DNA of 64,000 bases from Isoetes taiwanensis (Eukaryota > Streptophyta > Lycopodiopsida > Isoetales > Isoetaceae). The translations under genes were made by a program, and so were the position numbers. The stretch lies in contig JAJEKV010000414.1 of assembly GCA_021234155.1 (NCBI GenBank), forward strand, positions 62,001-126,000. Reading direction: 5' to 3'. The notes beneath the pieces are model-generated. The model had not been told where the DNA came from. It did not search any database and saw only the letters and a program-made list of their open reading frames with translations. The number at the start of each line of letters is the position of its first letter. The first letter of the stretch is position 1. This document shows positions 34,368 through 47,520 of the stretch, one piece after another.

Positions 34368-37300
34368 ATGGCAACCCCGAGCCCTAAGCCATCGGCGGCG
34401 GCCGGGGAAACTAAAGACAACTCTGGAAAATCTTCATCATTGCCCGAGTTGCTCAAGGTTAGCATTAGGCGACTTAGGACCTACAATTTTGATTCGGTTT
34501 TTCAGTGCATTTGCAAGTGGTTCATGATGTTTGGGGCTCTGAACCACCAGCTGTTAGGGGTTACCAAGATGCGGGATCAAGGGGTTTGGATGGCAGATTT
34601 TCTTAAGAAATATGAGCATGTATTCGGCAAAGCGGAGATCAATAACCATCACATTCCATTGTACTTTGCAAGGGCCTTTGCACTTCATTACAAAGGCATA
34701 CAAATTATTTGGAATGAGGTAAAGGAGAATGCTATTTCTGCTAAAAAAGAGCAAAAGGAGTCGATGTTACACATGCGGTGACCCTAAAATCGTCAATGTA
34801 AAATATGCAAGGTAAATCTGCCCACAGTCGGTTTAGTACGGATGGATGGGTTGAAGAAATTGGTTGAGAGTAGACTTGTGGATGCTACTATCTTGATTAG
34901 TAGATTGAAGGAGTTGAAGGACAAGAGGAAGCTACTTGAATCCGAGATTTGCGGGCTAGAGAGTGAGAGAAGCACATTAAGTAGGGTTGTCCAAAAATCG
35001 ATGCATGAGATAAACACTTTCGGCTTGCCAAAATTCTGACACTAAAGGCGGCCGGGGCAGCCAATAGATTTGCAAATGGCATTGGCAAGTCACTTTGAAG
35101 AGGAAAAATCAAGTTTTATGGAGGAGATGAAAAATTTAACAAAGCCAATCGAAGACATGACTTACGAGTTGCGGACATTAGCCTTGCCATCCATGAAATC
35201 AGCAAGGATTTGGAGATGAATGAAATTAGTGAGAGTAGGATAAAGGACATGATGTTACATCTTGAAACATCGGATGTAATTACCTTGCATCCCAGTCCCT
35301 GTTCTTGCGTGGATAGTAAGGCATCAAATCCTCGTGTGAAGAACACATCTTTGCTCTTGCAATGCATGCCTTTGCGATAGTATTTTGGTGTTGCCATCAT
35401 GTGGACATCCCTCTTGCCTTCTTTGTCTCTCATACCGTGTCTCTACCGAACCGGTGTGTTTTTCATTGTCTTTGGCCTCAAGAACTTCGTGCAAATATGG
35501 GAATTTCTACTCAAGGTAATTTTGTTCACTTGATTTCATTTTCTGATGTAGGAATACTTTTTGATATGCAAGTGCTTATTTTTAGATATGTATTTGTTTG
35601 GTAGAGTACTGAATCGACATTTACCTTCTACATAGACTTAAGTTTTGTTGTTCTGGAGAATGAATGTAGTTCAAGGTGCTTGGATTTGGATCTGTACATT
35701 CTTTACGTCATTTACATTTCTTTCATGTACATGCTTTCTTGCTTCACTTAAATTTACATCATGTACATGCTTTCTTGCATAACTTACTGGACTGTCTCAT
35801 GTAGATGCTTTCTTGCATGACTTACATTTATTGACACTTTACATTCTTGATTCCTTGTTTGTTAGTTTTGATTACATTTACTTTTTGTTTTGCAGAAACA
35901 GGGAGCATCAAGAAACCTGAACCTGCTGTAACAGGTAATGTAAACATGTAGATGATTTGTAAACATGTAGAATTTTTTCAGATCTGAGTCTAGCTAACTA
36001 GCCATTGTCATATGCAGGTGTGAAGCCATTCCTTGAAGGAAGAACCTTGCTACCTGAATTCTCAGATGTTTCAGAACCTAAACCAACCAAGGATGATGCC
36101 ATGTCCGGCGGGACTCCTTCTACATCAGCATCACCTATTAAGGCATTCTCTCACAGCTCGGGAAAGACAGAATCAGGAAAGTTTGTGGAGATGGCAATGC
36201 CCAGAATCAGTAAGTTCAAATTTAATTGAGTTGATATAAGCTTCAATATTATTTCAGGTTGCTAATTTGTAAGATGTGTGATTGCAGGTGGAATTAGTCT
36301 TCAAGAGGAGATCCCAAATTTGGATGCCGAGTTGGCTTCCTTGACTCAGCAACAGGTTCCTATCAAAGGTGAGCAGACACTTTTATTTTTGTATGGTGTC
36401 ATCATTAATTTAGCTTATATTTGTCCATTCATACAGCTGAAGTAGGTGGCGAGAATATTGACCAAAATCCCCCTACCCGCGGAAGAAGTACCGACCATTG
36501 TTGAGGTTTCTACAATAGGTCGCCATTTAATGAATGTTCTTTTAACTTGTTTTACGATAGTATAGGTATTTAGCTACTTAATTCTTTAGTTGTGTTTGTC
36601 TTACACTACCTATTCGAGCACTTCATATGTACTTCTTTGGTCTTGAAGCTCAATATGTTTTCCATTTCTTTTAGAAAAAAATGGCGTGAGACTTGCTTAG
36701 CTAGTTTTGGTTTTTAAAGCTCATCAAACAGTAACATTTGTTCATGAGGTGCATATTCTCTAACTGGTTATGGCAGATGAAGATAAGAAAGCACCAGCAG
36801 CTATAGAAACGATTATCGTGAAGGAGGAGGATGCTCCCCCAAATAACAAGCGGAAAACTCGAGCCAGAAAGGATGCACCAGCTAAGAGTGCAGCTAAGAA
36901 AAGGTATGCACTTCATCTTAACTCACACCATTTCTTCAACTCACACCATTTCTTGTAGGCAAAAATCTGTTGAAGACACAAAATCTCTTGAAGATTCTAA
37001 ATCCGGTGAAGAATCTGATGCTGATGCAAGGTAATATTATGAAACATTTGTTTTTATGCACCTGCATGATACTTGACACTTCAATTTGATCCTTGTAGGA
37101 GCATGCGTGAGAAACTGTGTTCTTACACGCCTTTCGTGCCTTTCAAGGATAGCCCCCCTGATCCTCCCATGAAGGTGGTCGATATTGACCTTGAAGAACT
37201 CTGTGCACCCAGATCAAGAATGACAAGCCGCCTTATTGAACTGTATGGCAGGTATGCACAAGGTGTTGTAGATGTAATTCTGATTTCATCTCCTATTCTT

Positions 37301-38095
37301 TGTGTATTTATAATGAAGTATAATTATGACCTTATCTTCTTGTAGGTACCTGCATCATAATTTGCCATCGGAGTGGAAGAACAAGATTTTCTTTTATCCA
37401 TCTTTTAACTTTCACTTGTTCAAGGAAGCTACAGCAAGTAAGAAAAAAACCGAGGCCTCAAGAAACATTGTAGATATCGTGTGAAGCTTGAGGGAATGAA
37501 AGGGCTGGTTATGTCAAAATGCCAGTATGTTCTTCTACCCGTGCTTGAGAATGAGCACTTTGTGTTGGCTATATTTGCCTTTGCAGAAGGGAATCCTATA
37601 GTTCTTCGTGCACCATCGATTCATATATTGAATAGTCTGAAAGCTTTTGCGACAAATGAGAAGGCAATTAGAGGGTATGCATTTCTATCTACTTTCTCCC
37701 ATTCCTGTCTACTTAAATATTTACATTTCTACTTTTAAATGTGCATGTGCGGGTTTCATACGCGAATATTGACTCAATCAATGAGTCAAACCTCAAGCGG
37801 TGTTGATTTTATTCGCAGAAATAATGTGAAGGGGCTTGAACATCTTGAAGTACCTCAGCAGCCCGATCTGTCGAATTGCGGCTTGTATGTGATGGCCTGC
37901 ATGCACAAATTTGTGAACGCAGTTGTCGGAAATAAGGAGTTGAAGGTAAGTGTCCAATTCTCTTGCAAGCTTTTAGTTTACACCATTTTTACATTTCTGT
38001 TTGCTTTAATGCACTATGCACAGGTTACAACAGGCTGGTTTTCACCGCGATTATCGCTAGCTCGGCGAGCATGTATGCAAGAAGCCACCGCTTAA
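34368..38095 (+). CDS. Coiled-coil protein with C-terminal Ulp1-like (C48) protease domain, frames damaged
   Basis: Probable exons: 34368-34777, coiled-coil segment 34828-35330 (several frame changes), 35896-35934, 36018-36209, 36288-36368, 36437-36518, 36777-36903, 36959-37030, 37099-37251, 37346-37674, 37819-37945, 38024-38095. The middle is charged and lysine-rich (NNKRKTRARK). The end resembles Ulp1/SENP SUMO proteases: SRLIELYGRYLHHNLPSEWK and IFFYPSF, NEHFVLAIFAF with the catalytic His, VPQQPDLSNCGLYVMACMHK with the Gln and catalytic Cys, and WFSPR near the stop. The aspartate expected about 19 residues after the His (family LDSL) is Pro here (RAPSIHIL), so the triad is incomplete. One A seems missing in the A7 run near 37450. 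Such proteases cut SUMO from targets, and many plant copies are transposon-borne. The N-terminal domain is unrecognised. Confidence 0.65.
35697..35840. repeat. Short imperfect repeat in an intron
   Basis: Three copies of TCATGTA.ATGCTTTCTTGC spaced about 45 bp apart lie in the presumed intron upstream of the exon at 35896. No further significance is evident. Confidence 0.6.
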
Positions 38096-41000
38096 GCGGT
38101 GTGAAGATGGAGAAGCCATTGATGTATCGATTGGTAGATGAATCTAACCATTTGTTTATGAGTTTTGTGGATGAGCAGGTTGTTTTCAGATTTGATCAAC
38201 ACTTGGTTTATGCTCGATATCATAAGCCAGCGTATAAAATTAGGATCATTGGTAATACCTTGAACTGCCTAATGGAATCACTGCATAAAAATCAGACTTT
38301 GTTTTGGCCTAGTTGCCTTCAAAATTTGGATGTACTTGGCGAGTGCCTCAACCAATTAATTTTAAAAAAATGACATATTAAGTTGTGCCATATGGCATTA
38401 TTCTAAAGCATGTATCTGGTTTCTGCCAGTGTCAATTTATCCCAAGTGTTTTGTATGTCTTTCATTTCTCCTGTTCTTAAATTATCCTCATAAAAGTTCT
38501 ACCACTTATTGACAACTTAAGCTCATATTAGATGAGTGCTTCAAGATGATGAATGTGAGGTCATGATCTTACATGACTTGATCATTTGAGATGGGTTGGA
38601 TGAGTGCTCCAAGATGATGAATGTGAGGTCATGATCTTACATGACTTGATCATTTGAGATGGGTTTGATGATAGTGTATGCTTGATACATCCCATTTCTT
38701 TTCAGACTCACTAAGTCCCCAACACTTGACTTACACAGTGCGGTGACTTCGGTTCGGACTATGTACCTTCACATTCTTCTGCGGCAACCTCTCGCACTCG
38801 GACTCCAACTTTTCATGGGGTCCATGACGAGGAGGTGAAGGTACAAATTGACTTGATGGATACACTTTCATCCCCCTCGAAATGTTAGTGCAAGGTATTT
38901 CAGTTTTTTTGATAAGTGCACACTTTTTGCTTCCATCCCATCTTTGTGACTTCATGATTTTGAGCCCATGGGATTGAGATGGACAAGTGCATTGACAATT
39001 TTGTAATCTCGACCATGTACATGAGATATCTCTAATATATAATTGTAATATGGAAGGTAAGGGGCCAGCTTAGAAGCTAGTGCATTTAATGGAAATTTAT
39101 GATATGAATTGTACACGTGTCTACATACAAAAAAATTTGGAAGGCGGTAGTTTCTTCCGGAGGTTTCGGGGAATTTCTTCGGAGGGTTTGAGTATGGACT
39201 TGAAGCTTTTGGCAACTTTCAACGGAAGTTTCTAGCCTATTCTTTCAAGCATTATATATAAAGGGCAAGGATCGGATGTGAAGCCTTGAGTCAAGAATGT
39301 TTTAGATGGCTTGTGTTTTGATATAAAATGGAGTAGCGGTGGCAATCGAATCTATAACAGAGTTTGATTGCATTTTGATCGTGTTCGGAGTTTAGATAAG
39401 GAGATTAGAGAAGGAGATTAGTTTCGATTTTTGAAAGAGCGGCGGTTGTGGGCTGTCATTCTCTGTGCACCCATCGCATGTTTAAAAGATGGCGTTTGTA
39501 TAGACTGAAGTTATGTGAGACTTAGGTTGGGGTTTCAGTCCTAAAAGAAGCTTCGGTTTTAGTTTCGCTGGATTCGGTGCCTAGAAAGCTTGAGCTGTCC
39601 CCCAAAACCACAAAAATCTAAGAAGAGTTGTGGACCGGTTTTTAAATGATCATTTCTTTTTAAAGGAAACTACGGTTAGGTGTGTTCCTTAAAGCAATCA
39701 TTGGTAACAATTCATCAATTGGCGTTTGTTTGTTTATACCGAATCTATTTGTTATTAGAAAGGTGTTGCAAAAAAAATTTCCAACGATGGTGCTCTGATG
39801 GCGAATAGCACGCATTGGTTAAATGAAATTTGTGATTAACTAGGCGGAGGCGGATTACTTTTGCGAATGAAAGGGCGGAGATTATATTGGAGTCGGATTG
39901 TTTGAAACTTCGAAGTAAGTAGGAGTTTGAATGTTTCAGATATATCGTTTTTTCAGAGAGGTTCCAAAGCTCTCTTAAAATTTGGATCGTTAAGGTAGCG
40001 GAAGCTCTAAGCTCTGCTATGTTGCCGTGAAGTTCTAAGTTCGCAAAAGCTCTAAGATCTGGCGCATTTGGTTTGTGAGTAGCAATAGTCCGAGTTGAGT
40101 GATTGAAAATAAAGAGTTGAATGATTGAAAATAAAATTTTGCTCTATTGCGAATTAGATAGTTGAAAAGGAAGGCATTGCGAGGTAAAAGCAGAGAAAAA
40201 AAATGGCTCTAAGCTTTGCGAGAATAGTGATTTTTTTTTGTTATCGGATGAAAAAATATAGCGTGTGATTCAGTTCAAATTACGTTGTCGTTGCAATAAT
40301 CTTATCTTGTGAGGCTCGAGTTATTTGTATTACGTATATCTTTTAATTTGCCCGAAGGGTTTCTTTTCGCTATTCAAATACCTTGTGCATACAATAGAGA
40401 AGCATTTGAAGCGGTGAAGCATTTTTTTTTTTTGACATTATCCATAGATGGAAAATTTGGACAAACACTAACTTGGTATGAATCGTATACTTGCAAGAAG
40501 CATGGATTACAATTACCTACCTTTTATTGATGGATTGCTTGGTTCGTAGAGGTTCTAACTACGCCAACACTAACTATGAAGCATGGAACAAAGATTCACC
40601 TTGGAGTCTGCAAGCTTCAATTTATTATTAGACTTCATTATAAGTGGCTCGAAAAGGTATGTCTTAGGCGTTCGGGTTAAATCATTGCTAGAGCTCTTTT
40701 CTTGAATTTTTGGGAGGCATCGAGAATGATTCGATTTGATTAGATTTGATCGGCTTGCTGTAGAAGAATTCCGTGTACACCACGAAATTTGAAGCAATGG
40801 CATGCCCATTAGCACGGTTTGACAAACAATTTACTACGTTGTTTTGGATCTTGAGTCCATACCTTGCGGACAAACACAAATTAGCCTAGTGAATGAGTTT
40901 AGCATTCGAGGAGGTGCATTAATTTGCATTCTTATAAAAATAGAAATATTAACCCACCTTTGCTATCGAGCGCCAATCTCGGGATAAAACTCAACTCATG

Positions 41001-43019
41001 TAACATTCTATTTTGTTTTGTTGAAATTTTTAAGCCAATAAGCGAGGCCATAAACACCGGCCGATGGTACAATCTAAGCGCATAATACTTATTTCTAGCT
41101 TCTGTTGTTTTATATGTGGCACTTCAAGTACTATATCGTGGAAGAAGAATGGCTTTTAAAGCGACATGTAATAACAAACTTTGGATAATGAATTGAGTTT
41201 TCTTGGATAATGTCGACATGACTACAAAGAGCAAGGCTAGCTCCTTAAGCGTTGTTATAGGATCCAACTTTAGAGGGCATTCTTGAAGAAAAGAGAATCC
41301 ATGCAACATGGGCTTAAGATGGAATTACAATAGAATGCTTTCGGCATGGGCTTGCCGGATGGGTAACTTGCAATAGAATGCTGATCAGGTGCCATAGTGC
41401 AAGTTGCAAATACATCTTCCTAGTGACATAGAGATGTTCGTCTTAAATGCCCTCCACATAAAAAATTATTCAAGATGTTCGTGTTAAATGACCACATAAA
41501 AATTATTCAAGAATATCATTCCTAGGATTCTATCACATAAAGGGCAATAGTGAAAGATACGTTATGATGACCATTCTCTAATGGTGGGACGAGGCAACTG
41601 GTCCTCCCAAGGCAATTGTGTTATGTTGCCAATATTTGATCAAGTAGTTTAGATGAAGCAAGCCAGCCTTTTTAGCAAGCATCTTTTGCATAGATTTTAA
41701 TTAATTTACGATGCATCATTAAATTTGATGCATGTTCTATCCACATTTAATTTTGTTGTACCTAAAGATTGTCATGATGTTAAGGCAATTTGGGTTGCAT
41801 TCTACCTTATCTGCAAGTAGCACCGCATTGCCATTTGGGGCGCTTTCTTTCCACGAACCCTTATCAAAGTTCAAAAGTAGGAGAATTACCTCTCATTTCC
41901 GACCTAATTTACCTCCTTGAAGTTTTTGCATCGGGTTTGAAGCTTTTACCTCTACTTTTTGTAGCTCCGTGTACTTCTACATCCATTTGCAACATTTTTG
42001 GCATGGAAACATGCCATGTTGGAAAAAATGAATTGTATCCGTTTGACAATATCTAGGACACGTAAACTTGGCTAGACGTGGCTAGTGGACAATTAAAAAG
42101 CTGGTCTACTCCTTGAGAATTATTTGGAGTAATGGGACTTCGACACAATTTGTTTGGTGTTGTGCCCAAAGGTTGCCAACTCTAGGGCTTTGAATGCAAC
42201 ACATAAAAATGTAAGCGATGGCGGTATAAACAAAAGTAACCATTTTCTCTTCTTATATTGTGAACGTCATACTCCATTTATCTTTTGCAAAATACAAACT
42301 AAAAGCACAACTCTGTGGCCCGAATGGTACTTAAGAACAAATTCTTGTAGTTGTAAATTTTGACATGTACATGAGATCTGGTTGTAAATTTTGAAGTCGA
42401 CCATGTCATTATTTTGACATTGTGAACATGTACACTATTTTGACATTGTAACCACCTCTATCTAAATATATAAAATCTCTATCTCCTTCTTATTGTCAGG
42501 ACACTTCATGAATTAATCAAACCTTGCACTTTGTGTTAACACTTTTAATTTTACAAGGTCAATAAAGACCCCACCAATTCTAAAGTAGCCAAAGTTATGG
42601 TTTAGGGGTACAACATAAGTGTCCCCCATATAAGTCCCCATTCTAAAGGATACAATATAAGTGTCCCCATTGTTTTAAAAGAGGCATCTTGAGCTATGTC
42701 AAGTATAAGTTTATCTTGTAAATATTACCGGATCAAACAAGCAAATTCAAAACCACAACACTAGGCACTTCCAAAATGGCTCTTACCATATATACACTCA
42801 CGAAATATGAACCATTAACCTAAGGTAGCCATTAACCTTGAGTTTTCAAGTACAAGTACAAGTGTCTCAAGTACATGTACAAGTGTCTTGAACCTATGTA
42901 TTCACTTTAATATTGAAAACAAGTGATCGAATTGTTACGCTGGCCAAACACATGACAATAATTATGTAGCGATGTACAAAAGGTAAACTTGATACAAGAA
43001 CAGAAATTCAATTACATCT
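38096..43019. other. Gene-free stretch downstream of the Ulp1-like gene
   Basis: The plus frame 37963-38373 runs past the Ulp1-like stop, but only its overlap with that gene is meaningful. A 68-bp tandem duplication sits at 38531-38666. Frames at 38952-39215 (-), 40309-40530 (+), 41124-41309 (-) and 41790-42056 (+) match nothing I recognise. The phrase TGACATTGT.A.CATGTACA recurs around 42400-42450. No RNA gene seen. Confidence 0.45.
38531..38666. repeat. Tandem duplication, 68-bp unit
   Basis: Two nearly identical copies of GATGAGTGCT.CAAGATGATG, AATGTGAGGTCATGATCTTA, CATGACTTGATCATTTGAGA, TGGGTT start at 38531 and 38599 and differ at about two positions, so the duplication is recent. Confidence 0.9.
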
Positions 43020-46000
43020 ACAATCTCGAGGGCAGATTTCCTAATGGCATCGTTACCAATCGGGAGGCGGTTCATATGCATAAGCGGCACCTTTTATCTT
43101 GTGCTTGGTGGGCTCCAATGCGGCGAACCCTAATACGGACTTCGGGAGGGACAAAAACCTTCTTCTCTTTTTAGTAAACACGTATGTGATGGCAAAACTA
43201 GGGATCATTTTCGAAGTAGTTGCCTGTAATAACCTCATCACCTCACGAAAAATAAGTTTCCATAGTCATCCATGGTATCTACCCGGTACATGTTTTGCCG
43301 GTGCATTGAAGGATATAATAAGGGACCCCCTCATGATTATGCGGGTGTGAAGCATCCAAAATAATCACCAACCTGCGGTCCTCGTCAATATTATCCTCGT
43401 CATTTGCCCATAAATCCCTCGGCCTCATCAACATCTCCGGGATTGATCTTACTAATTGGCTCTAGTTTTCGCAACTCCCACCTACCACAATGGTCGGCAT
43501 TCTCACAAGCGGGCCAATTAAAATTGATGCATGCTTTGCAAAAACATGAAAGAGGTGCGCACAATAATTTTGTAGCATGGTTTGAGTCTATTGAAGACAC
43601 ACAATGAAGTGATTGCACGCCTTTTTTGGGAAGTACATCATATGCTTGGGGTGATCAATGTCGTCCACCTCCCCGAATACCCTCTCCACATCTGATTTTT
43701 TCTCCCTCAATACTTGACACTTTGATTCTTTTGCATCTTTTACTATCTTCCCATCCTTTTTCCTTTGTTACGCTTCAAGCCACAATTTAGAGATTGCCCC
43801 TTCCCCATCATTGTGTTCCCTTCCCATGTCCCGAACCAAAGAAATTCCCTTTGCATTCTTATCTTATGTTGAACATGGTATCTTGTCACATGATAGAATG
43901 CTCTTCTAGATTTAAACTGGGCTGCACAACCATCGGACCAAACCAAATGGTATTTCAAATGGCCACCACCATTCTCTTGCAACCATTTGAGGTGCATCTT
44001 GAATGCATCTTGTACGAAGTGGGTATCATGAGTTTTGTCGTCTGAAATAAATGAGTGCACACATTTTCTCAATCTGCCATTTACCTTGAACATGGTGATA
44101 TGAACCAGAATACTAATTTGTTCATTGTACCAATGCTGAGCTTGAATCTCGTTGAATGGCTTCAAAGTATAATTTTCAGAAAAATCAACAACTGATAGCA
44201 CTGAATCGTCGCGAAGTGTTCGTATGCATTCTTTGAACTGCTTGCTTTGCCAATGTGCCATAAAATTGTGATATATAAACTTAGACATATGGTCAAACAT
44301 CTTTGTTCAACATCTCTTTGCACGCGCCTTCTTATCAACTAACCGACTGCCGGGAAGTTCCCTTCTTTGAAGGTTCATTAACATAGTTATAGACTTGCCA
44401 ATCGGCCAGAATCCTCGATGCTTCCATCCTTCTCTCTCGAGACACAACTCAATTGCTTGTTTCCCACAAGCTGTCACATTTTGTTTCCATCGAGGGCTAG
44501 CATTGCCACTCCTCATCGGTAGCCCTCGGGCATACCATGGCTCTCAAAGCGTGCTCACATTATCATAATTGCTTCTTAGCTTGGCAAATCCGGCATTAAC
44601 CACTGACACACACACATTGCAATTGCAAGTACAATTCGTGGAATTTTGACCTCATCATATTGAAAGCCTTCTTATATAAATCTTTTGCTCATGCTTCACA
44701 CAACAGCGGGTATTCCTCTCCTTTAGCTTTTTCATTATGCAAGGAGGTTTTAAGTATTAATTGCACGATGCCAATTTTGACTTTTGGATCTTCGATCAAC
44801 AAAGATTTGGTATAATTCAGCCTGCAAAAAGTACCTTTGTCAGAATCTTACAAAATATTAGAATGTACATTCTATATGTTTTTAATGTATCTTCCATTCT
44901 TACATCTAAGTACTTTCTTCCTCAAAACCCCACATCCTTACATAATAGCTACTCTATGAAAAGCATTCACATATTTTCTTGACATCTACTACATTCCTCG
45001 ATAGCTTCCTTGGTTTTATTTTCTTACATCTATAGCACATCTCGGTTAGCTTCAAGTATACCTTCAAGTTGGATTCAATGTAAAGCATGTCAATATAACT
45101 TCTACAAGAAAAAACTGAATAACATTTCTTGATGCATGATGTGGAACATGCTTGTCTGAGAAAAGACTATCTTGTCACCTGCAAAAATGTAGAAAACATC
45201 TACATGACTACATACATTCCTAGCTAAAGTACATTTGATGTTCGGATCGAAAATTCAAAAACTATGTGACTCCTCCATGACCCTAAAATACTAGCATGTA
45301 CACGTGTAATGTCAATGTCTTGAATTGGTTCAGTCCTCTTCTTCATGACATCTCTTACCTTTGGTGATACTTTTGTATTATCTAACGGTGAACAACTTCT
45401 CGTCCTTCATAGCACGATCTATGGCATTTTTTTTCTTGGCTTTTCGTCCACTGCTAATGCCCCTGATTTGCTCCCTACGGTGACATTTTTTCCTCCTTTC
45501 TACCGCTAGCTTCATATTTCTAGGATGCAATTTGAGGATTTTGGTCGCGGTGTGGTCTGCTGTAATACTCCTTCCTTTCCAACTACCATGGAAAGAACAA
45601 CGTGTTTTGGCGACAAGCTTGTCATTGCTATTAGCACGTTCACTTCTTGGGAGGCCATCCTTAAGGTTTTCAAATAAATCTCTTTTTCACAATAGCCTCT
45701 TTAGGCCTTCCAACAACAGGGCCAAATAAAAAGTCCAATGTACTATCACGGAGCAATTTTCCGACAAAAGTTTTTTTACGTTTTGGATTCAATCTAGAAA
45801 CTTGATTTAGTATGTGATTCCGCGAGAATCATTCACCCTTCTTCTAATCTGTTTTTATCCCATATCAGAGCCTCTCTCTTGCATCTTTTTGATGAAGATT
45901 GGTTGTCCCAGGAAAAGAAATGCATGTAGAGTCCTCCTCAATAGCAAAATTCCGAATCGATGGTAAGTCCTCCTCAAGAACAAGATCGGATTGTTGTTCT

Positions 46001-46030
46001 GGTGAATTTGATTACGCCATAGCTTCATAC
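43020..46030 (-). pseudogene. Decayed DDE-type transposase gene (DFSENY / WSDGCAAQFK family)
   Basis: The best-preserved part, 44300-43743, encodes 185 residues with VVDFSENYTLKPFNEIQAQH, SFISDDKTHDTHFVQDAF and HLVWSDGCAAQFKSRRAFYH, then FLWFGTWEGN. This spacing of an early Asp and a later SDG.A.QFK block is what I recall from a transposase-like family common in invertebrates and present in plants; an RNase H-fold DDE enzyme is inferred. Downstream blocks continue the protein (EVDDIDHPKHMMYFPKKAC; CENADHCGRWELRKLEPI; DEVITGNYFEND). Upstream, 45515-45384 reads MKLAVERRKKCHRREQIRGI and 46019-45900 reads SPEQQSDLVLEEDLPSIRNF, likely the N-terminal region. Stops and frameshifts between blocks make it non-functional. 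Terminal inverted repeats were not located. Confidence 0.6.
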
Positions 46031-46321
46031 ATTCCAAGATCGATCAAGCGGGCATAGAAATGGGGATCCTATTCTTGGTTCCAATGAGAAAGGGATTTCA
46101 ATCCGGTAGCTTCAATCTGTGGAGGGAGTTCAAAACTCAAAGCGTGCCCCAAATTAGGTGGGTTGCCAAAAATAATTGCAAAGAATCTCACGTGGACCAA
46201 AAGCATTAATGATAGGCAGCCCATGTAAAATTCAAATTTTACCTTAAATTCACTTTAAGCTAGTGTATTTTTACATCAATTTGCAAAATACAAGACACCC
46301 TTTCATGCTTCTACCCTATTG

Positions 46322-46705
46322 GCGCTTCATCCTGCAGCCTAAAACACTCTTCATCAATCAAACATGTGTATTACGTTATATTTGCTCACTTGCGGATGGG
46401 GACACCAATTTTTTTTTTTTGCCATACGGATGCTACGATGCCCAAGATGAAATGGCCACCTTGTGGGAGTTGATTCTTAACCAATTAGCAATATTCCAGG
46501 AGGACTTGCATGAAGCACGAGGCGCATCAGTTGGGCTTGGTGCGCCCGTTACCGTTGAACATTGGCGATCGAACATGCGAAACCGCCGGTTTACGAGGCA
46601 ACAAAGCGGTTTGGCGGTCGCCCGAGGGAATATCCCTCGGTATATTCTAGCATATACCTAGGATATGCCACAAACCCATAAACAAGGGTTTCCCCCCTAG
46701 CAACC
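46322..46705 (+). repeat. Dispersed repeat, copy B
   Basis: Same family and orientation as 27334-27698, with a longer middle section (GTTGATTCTTAACCAATTAG and following) missing from copy A. It lies just upstream of the decayed transposase in that gene's orientation; whether it belongs to the same element is unknown. Confidence 0.75.
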
Positions 46706-46939
46706 AAAAACATGACAATGGTGCCATAATCACCTTGGAACCATCTCAACAACAATAAGCAATGTATGGAGCAAGGCATGCATGGTCGTGACCAAAACCT
46801 ATATCATAACAAAACAATAAACAATAGCGTAATAAATCGGAAGCAAGGCCAATGAAGATGGCCATTCATATGGTTGCTCTACAGCATCTCATAACACCTC
46901 TTATGTCGGTGAACAATTCTCTTACCACGCTCATCACAC

Positions 46940-47520
46940 AAACCATTAACATCCAACATATAAAAATTAAATCCTCAACACATAACAACCAATACATAAC
47001 AACCATTGACATTAACAACCAACACATAACTACCATTGACATTAATTAACACAACCATCTGGTCCAACACATTTAAATTAAAATCCCCTTAAGCCCCCTC
47101 TGGTTTGGGTGCATATTCACGCGGGGGTGACTCTAGGGCGAGAGGCTGGTTGGATAGGCATATTCACCCCTTATTCCTTAATCTACACCGTGCGTAAAGT
47201 TCCTCGTTTGTGGGGTATGCAAGTACAAAATTTGCTATCTTGTATAACAAGATTCAGCAAAATACTATAAGATTTCAAGCGGAATACTATATAGTGTTGA
47301 TTTAAATGCGTGCAAAATACAATTATGAGGGCTCTCGCTGCCCTATGTCACCCCGTGTGAATATGCACCCAAACGGAGGGTTTAAAGGGGGATTTTAATT
47401 TAAATGTGTTGGATGATGAAATCAAATATCTGTCAATAATGAATATATATTATCAATCCATGATTATTATGTGTTAATTATTATATATTGAAAGAATTTT
47501 ATATGTTGAATGTTAATGTG
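46940..47520. mobile_element. Foldback/MITE-like element with long inverted repeats
   Basis: The inner arms are CCAACACATTTAAATTAAAA, TCCCCTTAAGCCCCCTCTGG and TTTGGGTGCATATTCACGCG (from about 47063), facing their complements CGTGTGAATATGCACCCAAA, CGGAGGGTTTAAAGGGGGAT and TTTAATTTAAATGTGTTGG (to about 47412). The pairing resumes outside, with TTAACATCCAACATATAAAA on the left (about 46949) against TTTTATATGTTGAATGTTAA on the right (about 47498). A minisatellite of CATAACAACCA/CATTGACATTAA units lies in the left arm. A second copy of the left half starts at about 51083. Confidence 0.7.
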
